Of a stretch of 64,000 nt of DNA, positions 11,783 to 22,563 are shown piece by piece. Under the pieces are notes generated by a model that was not told the DNA's origin, did no database searches, and saw only the letters and a list, made by a program, of their open reading frames with translations. The position numbers and the translations under genes are program-made. Position 1 is the first letter of the stretch. Each line of letters begins with the position of its first letter. Source of the stretch: Spinellus fusiger (Eukaryota > Mucoromycota > Mucoromycetes > Mucorales > Phycomycetaceae); assembly GCA_025094145.1 (NCBI GenBank), contig JALLLS010000008.1:1-64000 (forward strand), in the 5' to 3' direction.

Positions 11783-11856
11783 CACCCCCGACGGGGGTCG
11801 AACCCGCAATCCTCAGATTAGAAGTCTGAAGCGTTATCCAATTACGCCACGGGGGC
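11783..11856 (-). tRNA. tRNA-Arg (anticodon TCT)
   Basis: On the minus strand the 74 bases fold as a cloverleaf. The acceptor GCCCCCG pairs with CGGGGGT (first pair G-T), followed by discriminator G. The D arm contains the A-box-like GTGGCGTAATTGG; the anticodon stem-loop is CAGACTTCTAATCTG with anticodon TCT in the loop; the T arm is GCGGGTTCGACCCCCGT containing the B box GGTTCGACC. No intron. CCA is not encoded, as expected for a eukaryote. It reads AGA codons. An LTR begins 10 bp upstream of its first base. Confidence 0.93.
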
Positions 11857-12065
11857 ACATATATTTTGTTGTTCCCTAATTTGAATACAATAGTTCTAAA
11901 CCCGGAGGTATGTGCACAGAGTGGAATAGCTAGTGGTTCTTGGTTTGGACTGAAGCCCACGTAGATCAAAGAGGAAGAATAAAAGAGAAGATAGAAGATA
12001 ATGTTTATTCATTGAATGCACTTGATTATTTATACTAAATTCTACAGTGTACAATTGCACATACA

Positions 12066-12115
12066 TGTCTTGGCTTAACATGTTCACTGTGAAGAGAACA
12101 TGTTAAGCCAAGACA
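12066..12115. repeat. Perfect 20-bp inverted repeat with 10-nt loop
   Basis: TGTCTTGGCTTAACATGTTC at 12066-12085 is the exact reverse complement of 12096-12115. It lies inside the first LTR copy and is absent from the second. Confidence 0.9.
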
Positions 12116-12267
12116 CTATATTGCATTAGCATTTATCTTATTAATTATATTATATTATCTGTGTGTATCCACACAGGATAATGTGTGTTCCAAAAAGGGA
12201 AGACATGTGCAGCCAATAGTATTACTCTATTTGATAGCACAGTGTTTAGAACAGACAATTTTGACAC

Positions 12268-13292
12268 ATGGTGTTGTGATATTCCCAGCCTCAGTGACTG
12301 CCAGGTGTAGTGCAGGGAATTGACTTTACAAATTTCTCTGTTCCTTGACTATTTCCTTTTTGGTTCTGTTTCTCTTTCTTTTCTTTTTGTGTCAATCTTC
12401 TCTTTTCTTTCTCTTTTAGAAACCAATATGTTTCTGACATTTTCTGTACATGGTAAAGAGATCAATGCTCTTGTCCCACAATCTTTTTTCTTTCTTTATT
12501 CTTTTTCTCATACTATTCTGTTTTCTACCTAAACTTGTTTTCTCTTTTCTATGATATATTTCTTTATGCTATTTTAGTTGCTTTTGCAGTGGATAACTTT
12601 GTCACTACAAGTTCATCTCAATAGCACTATTTTAGTTTTTTTTTCTTTTTTGTTTTCTCCTGAAGAATCATTGTTATAATGTATTCTTGTAACAATGCTA
12701 GTATAGTTTATTAATTTGTAGTTGTTATTCATCTATGATGTAGCAACAATGCAATTGTCTTTAATTATTTTTCTTTAGAATTGATTTCTTATGAAATCAT
12801 TCTGTATTTTTATTAGTTGTTCTTTAGTATAAATACCCTATCTACAAAGAACTGAAATAAATTGTTGAATTTTATTGTGATACTTCTTTTGAATATTTTT
12901 CTTTATTCTTTTTGTTATCTTCTTATTCTTCCATTGCAATTGGATCATTCTGAGACAAGTATTACATTCTGTTGAAGTTATTTGTGAATTATCCATTGTT
13001 TTTTCTGTTTCTTATGCAAGTCAATTCTCTGCATAGTCTTGATTGCACTGTTTTTCTTTGTGAACTTGTTGTTCACTGTTTTATTCATACTTGTATCCTA
13101 TTATACACCTTTCTCCTTTGCATTCACTTGTAAGTATAAATTACTTTATTTTATTTTAATAGTCAATTCATTTGAAGAGACTATCCACTTTTATCCAAAC
13201 CCCACAAACCTCCATTATTGCTGATAACCCTTTACTTACAGCATATTTCTACCTTCTTATCCATTTATCACACAAACCTATATACTACATGC
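12268..13292. other. Non-coding interior between the two LTRs
   Basis: T-rich on the plus strand with short open frames only (such as 12320-12532 and 13039-13224), all low complexity. No protease, reverse transcriptase or integrase motif. If the flanking LTRs belong together this is the interior of a deleted, non-autonomous element. Confidence 0.4.
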
Positions 13293-14021
13293 ATCAATTT
13301 TGTGCAGTTACCAATTTGGACAGGATAATACTAAACCCAAAAGTAGAGACAGCAATAAGAGGAAACTGAGGATAACAAGGACTGGGCTGAAGCCCACATA
13401 GATCAAAGAAGAATAGGTAAAGAGAGGATAGAAGATCCTTTTTATTCATTCAAAATAGTTGCTTATTTATACTAATTTACATATGATACAATTGACTAAG
13501 TATGCCTTGTCTTCAGTCTACTCAGGGTGAGTGTGACTTCATTCATGACATACTGTTTGTTTGATTATTTAATAAACTCAAAAGAAGTAATCCATGTGAG
13601 TCCAATAAGGAAAAATGTGCTGGCCAATGGAATCATAGCATTTAGTATAGGGGTGACACAAAAAGAGAGATGCCTTCTTGGCTCAGTTTAAAGATTATTT
13701 TTTATTAGGGGTAATAATGCAAGTGCTTAATGAAGCTTACTGCTACCCAGAGACAAAGAAAAAGATACAAAAAGTTCAAAAGGACAAAAGAACAAAAAAG
13801 ACAGGCAAAGAAAAGGAAACTAAGACTACTGGGCCTCTTGGCTGTTCCTGCTCTCCACTCTGCAGCTGCTCTAAACATTGTGGCAGTGAGAGGGAAGAAG
13901 ACAGAGAACCAGACCAAAAAGCTGTTCAATCATGAATTGCTGTTGCTTGTATACTCCACACTAAGCCAGGACTGGGGTCAGAACTGTAATCTCCCTCTGG
14001 ATTGCACAGCTGGTCAAAATG

Positions 14022-17000
14022 CTATAGGATTTTCAGAAGAGGGACCCAAAAGAAAGGACAGGCAGAAGAAGAGAGAGGAAGACAAGAGATTGCATGGTCA
14101 ACTGGGTGACTTAGTGGTGGTGCAGGTGGTAGTGATGACCAAAGATGTGCTGGGACAAATGGGCAGATTCTTAGGTGTCTGTGATTATTCAGACAAGTAG
14201 AAAGTAACAAGACTGAACAAAGATAATTATTATTAATTGAAGAGTGGTTCATTATTTATACTTTTTGTGGGTGCTTTTCCTTCAGTGGCATTCTACCTTT
14301 TGGTAGTTAATGATTAGTCCATGGAATAGCTTATTGATAGATGCAACCATATGGTTGGTGTAGATGATTTATCCTATGGTAGTTTACATAGGTGTAGCCT
14401 TATGGTTGGTTCATTGAATAGGCACACCATTATAGAGCCATCTATTATGTCTTCACTTTTAATTGCCTTTGATAGGTCTTATTTAATCCACTAAAGATTT
14501 ATAGATGAAGGCAGCTCATTAAGTGTCTGATAATAATTTGAGCTTAGAAGGTTGATTTGTAGTTACAACCAATCAGTGAGATGATACAGAGATGTACTAT
14601 GGTACTTGTGTGCACTCAAGCTTTCATAGAGTATTCTGAATGTCACAGCATACTACTCATGTTGACCAATTCATGAAGAATCTTTGGGTTGAAGTTGGAA
14701 CACAACAGTGTCTTCTGGATGTATGTTCAGCATCACTGCACTGACATGGCCTAGGCTTTCCAGGGAGCCACCCCATTCTCCAACAAACAAGTCTGCTTCT
14801 GTCATGCCTGGCAGCAGGAAGGTACAGAATAGGGTCCACCCCAATGGTTGGTCTACAGGCCTTGATCAGAACCTGGTCTGTTGCTGCCATGAATCTGTCA
14901 AAATTCAGTTGATGTTGTGTTTCTAGATATGCCTTCAGTTTAGCATCAGTGTTGAGAGGCTCTTCAGGCAGGGATCTTTACAGTGGATTCTTGTAAAGTG
15001 GTGTGAGGGGTGAATGTTCTGGCCATTGGCTTGAAAGCAGAGAAAGAAGACACTGACTTGGTAGTGTTTGTGCACAAATGCAAAACTTTGTCTTGAGAAC
15101 ATCTGCCCTGAACTGCATACTTGGTAGGTTGCTGATGTGTTTCAGCACCACTGTGGAGCTGGTAGGATGACCTCCTAGTATCATTCTCAGACACCTATCC
15201 TGAGTCTTCTCAAGCACCTTGAGGTCCTTTTTCAGCAGGGAAGCAATTGCAAGTCCATACTCAAACTTGGGCCTTATAAAGGTCTTGTAAAGGCATGTGC
15301 TCAAGAGAAGAGAGAACCCAAAACAAGAGGCACCAACTGCATGCAATGCTGACATGGATAAGGTTGCACCTGGCTGTCTATGCTGAGGAATTGAGGCTGC
15401 ATGAATGCCATTGAATCTGAAGGGTAGCCCCAGGTATATGAACTCATTGACCACTGGCAGGATTTCACTGTAAAGGCTGAAATTGGTGTTAACAGAGACA
15501 GCAAGAGGCTTGATGATGGCACACTTGGAGGGACTCCACCAAAATCCAATGGACAGTGAGTGTTGCTCTGCTAGTAACAGCATATGCTGTACTTTGTAGA
15601 CATTTCCAATAATGACAATGTCATCTGCAAAGAAGAGAGAGTTGATGGCCATAGGCTGTGGTTCTAGTTGGGTGTTGGCAGGGTCCAGGGAGAGATTGTA
15701 CTCTTCCAAAGATGATGCAGATGTTGTTGAGACTATAGTAGAGGCTGTAGGTGATGCCATTGAGCAGAAAACAGATGCTAGTGAGTTGATGTATATTGAA
15801 TACAGGTGTGGACTCAGCACAGAACCTTGTAGTACTCCAGCCACAGGTGAAAATGATGGGGAGACACAGTTACTCAGCAGAACACAGATGTTGACATTGT
15901 CAAAGAGGTAGATCAGCAGTGACAGTAAGGCATCAGGTGCCTTTTGCTTTGCCAGAGCATTCCAGACAACGTTTCTGTCTACTGTGTCATAGGCTGCTTT
16001 AATATCCAGGTAGGCAACTACTGAATAGTGGCAGTGTCTGTGGTAGTGGTGCTTAATGAGACTGTTCAAACACAATGCCTGATCTAGGGCGCCTCTTCTT
16101 GGCCTAAAGCCACCTTGAGCAACATCAATGGCTGGTGAATAGGTGTGGAGCAATGGTGCAAGGCACATCTCAAAGAGTTTCCTAATAACAGATGTAAGGG
16201 AAATAGGCCTATAGCTGGCAGGATCATCTGGACTACCTTTCTTGAAAATAGGAAACACTTGGGCCTGCTGCCAAAGAAGAGGAACATAGGCCCACTGCCA
16301 GCATACTGTGAAAAAGTTAGCAAGAATTGGTGCTATAACAAACTTGATAGGCTTGATCATTTCAGCATGGATATGATCTGAACCAGGTGCTTTATGTGTT
16401 GGCATGAATTCAATCCAGTGCAAAACAGATTCTGCTGAGAAAGGTGTATCACTAGTAGAGAATGGTAGTTGTGGTGCTGGTGGTGCTTGCTGACAATCCA
16501 CTGGCAATAGTGCTCCACTATACACAGTCTCCAAGTGTCTACTCATCACTGTAGCTGCTGCTTCTGGCCCATCAGGGTGTTGGAAGGTGGTCTGTTGCTG
16601 TTTGCATCTTTTGAGCTGCTTTATCTTTGAAGTGGCCTTTGTGAAGTCTCTCTCCAATGACTGGCAGAATGCATGCCATGATCTTCTTTTGGCAGCCTGT
16701 ACCTCACTTCTGAATGCCTTTGCAGCTACCTGATGTCTTTCCCACCAATAGACTTTGTCAAGGGCTATGGCCTGTCTCCATCTCCTGTAGCATCTGTCTC
16801 TGTGGTCTACTGTTTCTTGTAGCTGTGTAGACCAGAAGGACTTCCAGTGAGCAGGCTTGGGCTTCTTGCTCCCAACAGAAAGGTCCAGAGAGTTGTATAT
16901 GCTGCTGTTAAGGTCCTCAGCTAGCTGCTCTATGGGTGGACAGATACTTTGTTGGGATTCTATCAAGGAAACAAGTGAGAGCCTCATATTTTCAGAAAGC

Positions 17001-17782
17001 AACTTGAACTTGCTCACATAGAGTTTACAGACATCTGGTTCCTGGAGTCTAGACAAGTTTCAAAGTTGTCAAAGTGGTGGTGGTAAGAGTGTTGCAGTTG
17101 AAAAATCATAATCAAAAGAAAGCTTAAGCAATCTATGATCAGAGTTCAAAGAATGGTCTATATCAACCTCTATGGATGCATTGGTGAAAGGAGTGTTGGT
17201 GATGAAGAGGTCAATGATGCTGCTTAGTTGTTGTTGCTGCCTGAATGAGATGTAGGTAGGCTGGCCAAAAGCAAGAGAAGAATTCAGGACTGTCAGGCCT
17301 TGTTCTTCCATCCAAATAAGCAGGGCATTTCCTCTGGAGTTGGAAGAATGATCACCAACATGATCACCAAGTTGTGCATTGAGATTTCCACAGATCAGGG
17401 TGTCATTGTTCAAAGGAATGGTATTGAGAACCTCTAGGGCTTCTTCTGTGGATAGGGAGGGGGGAAGGTAAAGGCATACAATTCTAATGGATCCAAATTG
17501 GACTCCAAGGGCATAGGGGGTGGGCATAGGGATATGGGTGACATAATAGGGGCATAGGGAAGAGATGAGAGCACAGATACCCATGGAACCACAGTAGTTG
17601 CCTACCACTGGCCTACCATAAGTGTGGAACTGTGTCCATGATGTGGGGAGGAGTGAGGGAGAAAGGAGCCACATTTCCATGATGAAGAGCATAGTGAAGG
17701 AGTGTGTGTGTTGCATAATGTCATGTACCAAAGACTGTTGAAGTCCATTGGCATTCCAAAGTCCCAGAGAGACTCTATTCAT
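14022..17782 (-). pseudogene. LINE 2 ORF2 (endonuclease-reverse transcriptase), two stops and an LTR insertion
   Basis: Starts MNRVSLGLWNANGL. The endonuclease part (to about 17072) keeps FIMEMWL and NSDHRLLKLSF but has GNLNAQLGD where LINE 3 has GDFNARLGD, so a catalytic Asp is replaced by Asn. Two TGA codons near 17069 and 17060 interrupt an otherwise continuous frame. The reverse transcriptase (17056-14978) has GSDHIHAEMIKP, NYRPISLT-type ASYRPISLTSVI, GFRPRRGALDQAL, YLDIKAAYDTVDR, LQGSVLSPHLYSIYIN and FFADDIVIIG. A Cys/His motif follows (GWLPGKPRPCQC) and is cut at 14712 by a solo LTR. Coding resumes at about 14174 (RHLRICPFVPAHLW) and stops at 14022. Confidence 0.88.
14180..14707 (-). 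mobile_element. Solo LTR inserted in LINE 2, 5-bp target duplication
   Basis: On the minus strand it begins TGTTGTGTTCC and ends GAATAATCACA. The plus-strand duplication GTGTC is at 14175-14179 and 14708-14712. Joining the flanks restores the LINE reading frame across the site. A TATA-like TATAAATAATG and an AATAA-type signal are inside. A diverged copy in the opposite orientation spans 24168-24383 plus 28805-29150. Confidence 0.88.
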
Positions 17783-17900
17783 AGGTGGTGTTTTCTTCTG
17801 AGGTGTCAAGCATTTCTACATCTGTCTGTGGTGCCTTGAATGCTGTTGATGCCCTGTCTTTGTCCTGGTACTGCTTCCTCTTGTTGGGGTTCTCAGGGAT

Positions 17901-18870
17901 CTAGGATTTTTCAATCCATCCTACCTCAGCAAATGCTGTGGCCACAGAGAAGGCTGTGTGGGGGTGCATGTAGACAATGGCCTGGAGGCATCTGCTCTCA
18001 TGCAGGCAGATGGCTTCTGAGGCCAGGTCCTCTTTTGACAGTCCTGCAAACTTTGGGTCTGCAAGGTGCTCTGGTACTGTAGGATCAAAGTCCTTGTAGG
18101 TGGTGATGCCAGCCTTTTCCAAGAGAGACAGCACTTCTGGCTCATACTGCAGGTGTACCAATAGTCCAATAACTGACCTGGCAGGGAAACAGACATCCAG
18201 GATGCATCCAGTATCAAAGCCAAGAGTCCTAAGGAGCTTATGCACTTCTGGACAGTTCATGTGTCTTCCATGAGGGATGTACATATAGTTGTACCCTTGT
18301 TCACCTACTGAGGCAGTGAAGGCTCTTGTTGCAGCAGCAACACGTCTCTCTGAAGGCTGTGACCTCTTGACAGGAGCCTTGGCATGTTTCTTGGCCACTG
18401 TGGCCCAAGAAGAGTCCTTGACAGTAGGCAGACCTTGTAGTGGATCAGTTGCTCTACTCTTTGGTGTCTGTGTTTTTTTTTGGTGTCAGGACATTGGTGG
18501 GGGCTGGTACTGTTGGTGATGCTGATGCTGCTTTGAGGGCACTGATCTCTGCCTCCAGAGCCTTGACTGTCCCTTGCAGTCTTGAGTTTTCTTCCAGGAG
18601 TCTCTCAGAAGCATCAAGCTTTTGCTGCTGCTGGTGGTTCTGCTGTCTGACCTGAGTTATCTCAGCAGAGAGCAAAGTCAACACCAAAATAATGTCAGCT
18701 TGGGAGGGAGCAGCTGTGTTTTGCTGCAACTGCTGCAACTGTTGGTGGGTATTCCCAAAAGACATGGTGTATCTACTGCTATTCAAGTGGTGATGACCTG
18801 AAACTTGGACAGTAGGTGGGGAGGTGGGTGATGTTGATGGATGGATTGTGTTTTTTGATAGATGCAGCAT
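17901..18870 (-). pseudogene. LINE 2 ORF1 (coiled-coil Gag-like), frameshifted
   Basis: The upstream segment (18870-18454) starts MLHLSKNTIHP with a second ATG at 18765 (MSFGNTHQQLQQ). It has a Q-rich coiled coil (LLSAEITQVRQQNHQQQQ ... EENSRLQGTVKALEAEISAL). The downstream segment (18398-17901) is in another frame and contains DSSWATVAKKHAK (read upstream of 18398), YMYIPHGRHMN and LDVCFPARSVIGLLVHLQ, matching LINE 3. The change of frame falls at a run of nine As (plus-strand Ts at about 18474-18482); one base fewer would join the frames. The second part is probably an RRM-like RNA-binding domain. No zinc knuckle is seen. Confidence 0.75.
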
Positions 18871-19214
18871 TTTGGTGATGGATGGATGATTTTCAAATTT
18901 GGATAGACTTACAATTTTGGTTTTGAAAAAAGTGTTGCTTAGCAGAAAGAGAGATGCCTTCTTGGCTCAGGTTAAAGATTATTTTCATTAAAGGGGTATT
19001 TATCACATGCTTCAAAAAGTAAAGTGACCCCACAGAAAAGAAAAGAAAAGAAACAAAAAAACATCTAAGACTAAAAGATATAAAAAATGCTAAACTACTT
19101 GACAGAAAACTCTAAACTACTCTCTAAACTACTGTTCTGGAGGTCTTCCACCCAACATGCACTAAATGGTTGTGGCAGTGGGGGAGAGCAACCAGGAGAC
19201 AGACAGAAAAGGTT

Positions 19215-22200
19215 TCATTCTTGTAAGGACCTAATACTGCCACCAGAGGCCAGCCACAGGGATCCAGGAGACAAGTCCTCAGGAAAGAAACAGTCTGGGT
19301 AACATAGTGTTTCTATGTGCCAGAGCAAGGCAAGCAAGGCAGGCCACCAAACAGGACAGGGAGCACCACAACGTGTTGACATGCTGTTGAGGCAGGAGTC
19401 AATAGGGTGAACCCCAGCAGAACAGACAGGCAGCAAAGACCAAAGGGAGGCAGGCACAAGAGAACACTCCAGCAGGTGACGGCACAAGGTATGGTCAGAA
19501 CCACAAGGACACTCTCTAGGCTTTCCAGGGAGCCACCCAAGACACCAATGGACCAAACAGCTTCTCTCTGCTCTAGAAGCAGGCACCAACAGAACAGGAC
19601 CAATTCCCAACAAGGGGCGGCAGTGTTTGATCAACACCATGGTGGTGGTGGCAAGAAACAGGTCAAACTTATCTTGTCTGTACTGCTCAAAGAACAGCTT
19701 GAGCTGACTGTCTTTGGCAGGAACAGGGTCTGGCAGGGCAAGGTACAGTGGGTTCTTTACCAGATATGAACTCTTTCTGGCCATGGGCAGAGAGGTGGAG
19801 AGCAGGACAAGAAGACAAGAAGAAGGCAAGGACCAAAAATGCAAGGCAAAACAGGTCACCAGCACATTTACCCTATGCTTCATAGAGGGCATGTTGGTAA
19901 TGTGCTTCAGCACTATTGTGGATGAAGTTGGGTGGCCACCCACCAGGAGACAGAGACACCTGTCTTGGAGCCTTTCAAGGGCTTTGTACTCTGCTGCTTT
20001 CAAGTAAGAGATGGCCAGGCCATACTCAAACTTTGGCCTCACAAAAGTCTTGTAGATGTGGGAGCAGAGGTGGAGAGAGAAGCCAGCATGGTTCACACCA
20101 ACCAGGTTTAGGATGCCCATCACCTTAAGCACACCAGGGGACCAAGAAGACACCAAAGAGGAAGCAGACAGACCCTTCTTGCCAAAGGGCAGACCAAGAT
20201 ATGTCACCTCCTCTGCATGTCAAAGTGGCACACCATACAGAGAGAGGGAGAGGCCACAGGATGTTGATGATGTTGCTGATGGGTGGTTCAACACTACACA
20301 TTTGCTAGGGTTCCACCTGTACCCAAGAGAGAATGAATGCTGCTCTGCCAGAGCCAGCATATCCTGGACAGACTGCTTGTCTCCAAAGACAGCCACATCA
20401 TCTGCAAAAAGCAGAGAGTTTACCACCACAGGAGCAGGACCAGAGGCAGAGGGAAAGGACACACAGTGGGACTTTGAACCAGCACCAGGAACCAGACAAA
20501 TCAGACCAGGAAGAGAGTTAATGTACACTGTGTACAACTGTGGACTCAACACAGAACCTTGCAACACTCCAGTCACAGGTGAAAAAGGAATGGAAGAGTG
20601 GTTAGAAACTAGCACTGATATTGTTACCTCATCAAATATATGGGAAACAAAAGACAGGAAAGCAGTGGGAGCACCAGCAGCAGAAAGGGCTTGCCAGACC
20701 ACATTTCTGTCCACCTTGTCATAAGCTGAGGATATGTCCAAGAGGGCCACAACAGGATAGTGGTGATGTTGAAGGAAGTATGCATGCATCAGATCATGCA
20801 AGCACAGAGCCTGATCCATGGGACTTCTCCTGGGATGGAAACCACCTTGTGCAAGGTCAGGCACAGGAGCATAATGGGACAATGATGGGGCCAGACAGAA
20901 CTCCAACAGCTTTCTTATCACCAAAGTCAGGGAAATAGGCCTATAATTGGCTGCCACAGACTGGTCACCCTTCTTGAAGATAGGAAACACTGCTGCATGA
21001 TGCCAAAAAGAGGGAGTGTAAGACCACTGCCAGCAGACTGTGAAGAGCAAAGAAATGAGAGGGGCCACCACTGAGCACAGAGGCTTGAGCATTTCAGCCT
21101 TGATATGGTCAGTACCAGGGGCTTTCCTGTTAGGGAGAAGCTTGATACAACAACCCACCAAAGCAGAGTCAAACATTGGAATGCCAATGGATGGCAGACC
21201 AAGAGCACCAGACACACCAGAGACACCAGGAGAACCAGGAGAACCAGGAGAACCAGGGGAGACACCAGGGGAGACACCAGACAGGACAACAGGAACACCA
21301 GAAGACAGATGGCCACCAGGAACACCAGACACACCAGACACACCAGGGGAAGGAAGGGGAGCATAGGAGGAGAAGGGAAGGAGGGAATGAAAGGGACCAG
21401 GAGGGGGAGGATGGGAGGAAGGAAGGATTTCACCACTGTATACAGTTTCAAGATGGTCAGCCATCACCTTTACAGCAACAGCTGGACCATCAGGGTGTGA
21501 GAAAGAAGGAGTGGAAGTGTGGTGCCCCTTGAGATGCTTAACCTTGGCCAAAGCCTTGAAAAAGTTGGTCTCAAGTAACTTGCAAAAATTCTGCCATGAG
21601 AGCCTCTTGGCTGCCTGTACAGCTGTCTTGAAAGAGGCTTGTGCTGCCTTGTATTTAGACCACCAGTGGACCTTGTCAATGCCAGTGCAGTAGTGCCACT
21701 TTCTGTAGCACTTTTCCCTGTTGGCAGCAGCAGATTGTAGAGCAGGAGACCAGTACTTCTTCCAATGGGAAGGCCAAGGAGTCTTGGTACCCAGAGCTGC
21801 ATCCAGAGATAGTTAGATACACTCATTGAGTGAGTCATTGAGACTGTCAATGAGTGGGCAAGTAGGGGGAGGTAGAGGACATGTCATAGTTGAAGGAAAG
21901 GGTAAGCATACGGTGGTCAGAGCCAAGGGAGAGGTCAGAAAAGATATTCATACAAGGGAGTGTCATAGGAAAATTGCATAGAAACAGGTCAATGATACTT
22001 GTGCATGTGCAATCACACTGGAAACCATGCCAGGTAGCAGTGCCATAAGAAAGAGAAGAGTTCAACACAGACAGGGACTGCTCCTCAAGCCATGGAACCA
22101 TGGCAGAGCCACGGGGAGACATCACTGCATCACTAGTAATGTCACCCAGCCTTGCATTGAAGTCACCACACAAGATGGTGTTGGGAAAAATAGGGAGAGA

Positions 22201-22563
22201 AGAAAGGACAGACATAAATTGAGAACGTGGCATAGAAGGGGGGAGGTAGAGGCATAGAAAACAAAGTGGTCCCACTTTCAAAGAAAGGGTATACTTGTTT
22301 GGAGAAGGAAGTTGGTAGACAGGAAAAGGAAAGGAAGGAGACACCAGAGCAGAGACACACATAGAGCCATGGTTGGCAGAGGGAACAGGAGAGCCATACA
22401 GATGGAATTGCTCCCAGTCTGTAGGAAGACAAGCAGGGGGAAGAAGCCAGGTTTCTGTGATAAAAAGAATGGAGGAGGGGGGACAGTGGGACAATACATC
22501 ATGCACAATGGTTGTCCAAAGACCATTGGCATTCCATAAACTTACCTTTATGGACTCACTCAT
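19215..22563 (-). pseudogene. LINE 3 ORF2 (endonuclease-reverse transcriptase), nearly intact
   Basis: Starts at the ATG 22561-22563 (MSESIKVSLWNANGL). The endonuclease (22563-21847) keeps FITETWL, GDFNARLGD and GSDHRMLTLSF. A frameshift near 21850-21890 moves to the frame of 21850-21470 and a TAA near 21813 interrupts it. The reverse transcriptase (21551-20220) has GTDHIKAEMLKP, NYRPISLTLVI, GFHPRRSPMDQAL, LLDISSAYDKVDR, LQGSVLSPQLYTVYIN and LLFADDVAVFG. A TGA at 20220 separates it from the thumb and C-terminal Cys/His region (20207-19215: GWLPGKPRECPCGSDH, CRHLLEC). A Gly-Ser-Pro-Val repeat is inserted before the reverse transcriptase core. Only a few lesions separate it from an open frame, so it is younger than LINE 1. 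Confidence 0.87.
21190..21366. repeat. Collagen-like minisatellite inside LINE 3 ORF2
   Basis: Plus-strand units such as ACACCAGGAGA and ACCAGGAGA are repeated many times. On the coding (minus) strand they give [24 protein letters not shown] protein between the endonuclease and the reverse transcriptase core. LINE 2 has no such block at the same place. Confidence 0.85.

Larger units (their letters stand above)
11867..13660 (+). mobile_element. Pair of related LTRs around a short non-coding interior (TRIM-like) beside tRNA-Arg
   Basis: Two direct copies align along their length. One runs at about 11867-12267 (TGTTGTTCCCTAATTTG ... TTTTGACACA), the other at about 13293-13660 (TGTGCAGTTACC ... 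GGGGTGACACA). Shared blocks include CTGAAGCCCAC, TAGATCAAAGA, TTTATTCATT and TTATTTATACTAA. Both have TG...CA ends and an internal TATA-like signal. The 1.0 kb between them is T-rich and codes for nothing I recognise. The base after the first LTR is TGG, as in many primer binding sites. It could be one non-autonomous retrotransposon or two separate solo LTRs of one family, since the copies are clearly diverged. No target duplication was found. Confidence 0.55.
13661..18937 (-). mobile_element. LINE 2: non-LTR retrotransposon, carries a solo LTR
   Basis: Same architecture as LINE 3 and clearly related in protein sequence. The 3' terminal block GAGAGATGCCTTCTTGGCTCA (plus strand, about 13665) recurs at the 3' end of LINE 3 (about 18949). 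ORF1 lies at 17901-18870 and ORF2 at about 14022-17782, with a 528-bp LTR plus its duplication inside the last part of ORF2. Without that insertion it is about 4.7 kb, the same as LINE 3, so it appears full length. The 5' end is at about 18925-18937; an AAAAAG at both ends is a weak candidate target duplication. Confidence 0.8.

Noticed and set aside
11867..13660. Autonomous LTR retrotransposon
   Set aside because: The 1 kb between the LTR copies has no gag, protease, reverse transcriptase or integrase motif, and the two copies are too diverged for a recent complete element.
13730..14200. 156-codon plus-strand ORF
   Set aside because: Antisense to the 3' end of LINE 2. The minus strand carries sequence homologous to the LINE 3 C-terminus, so the plus ORF is a shadow.
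20056..20724. 222-codon plus-strand ORF
   Set aside because: Antisense to the LINE 3 reverse transcriptase, whose FADD and LQGSVLSP motifs are on the minus strand.
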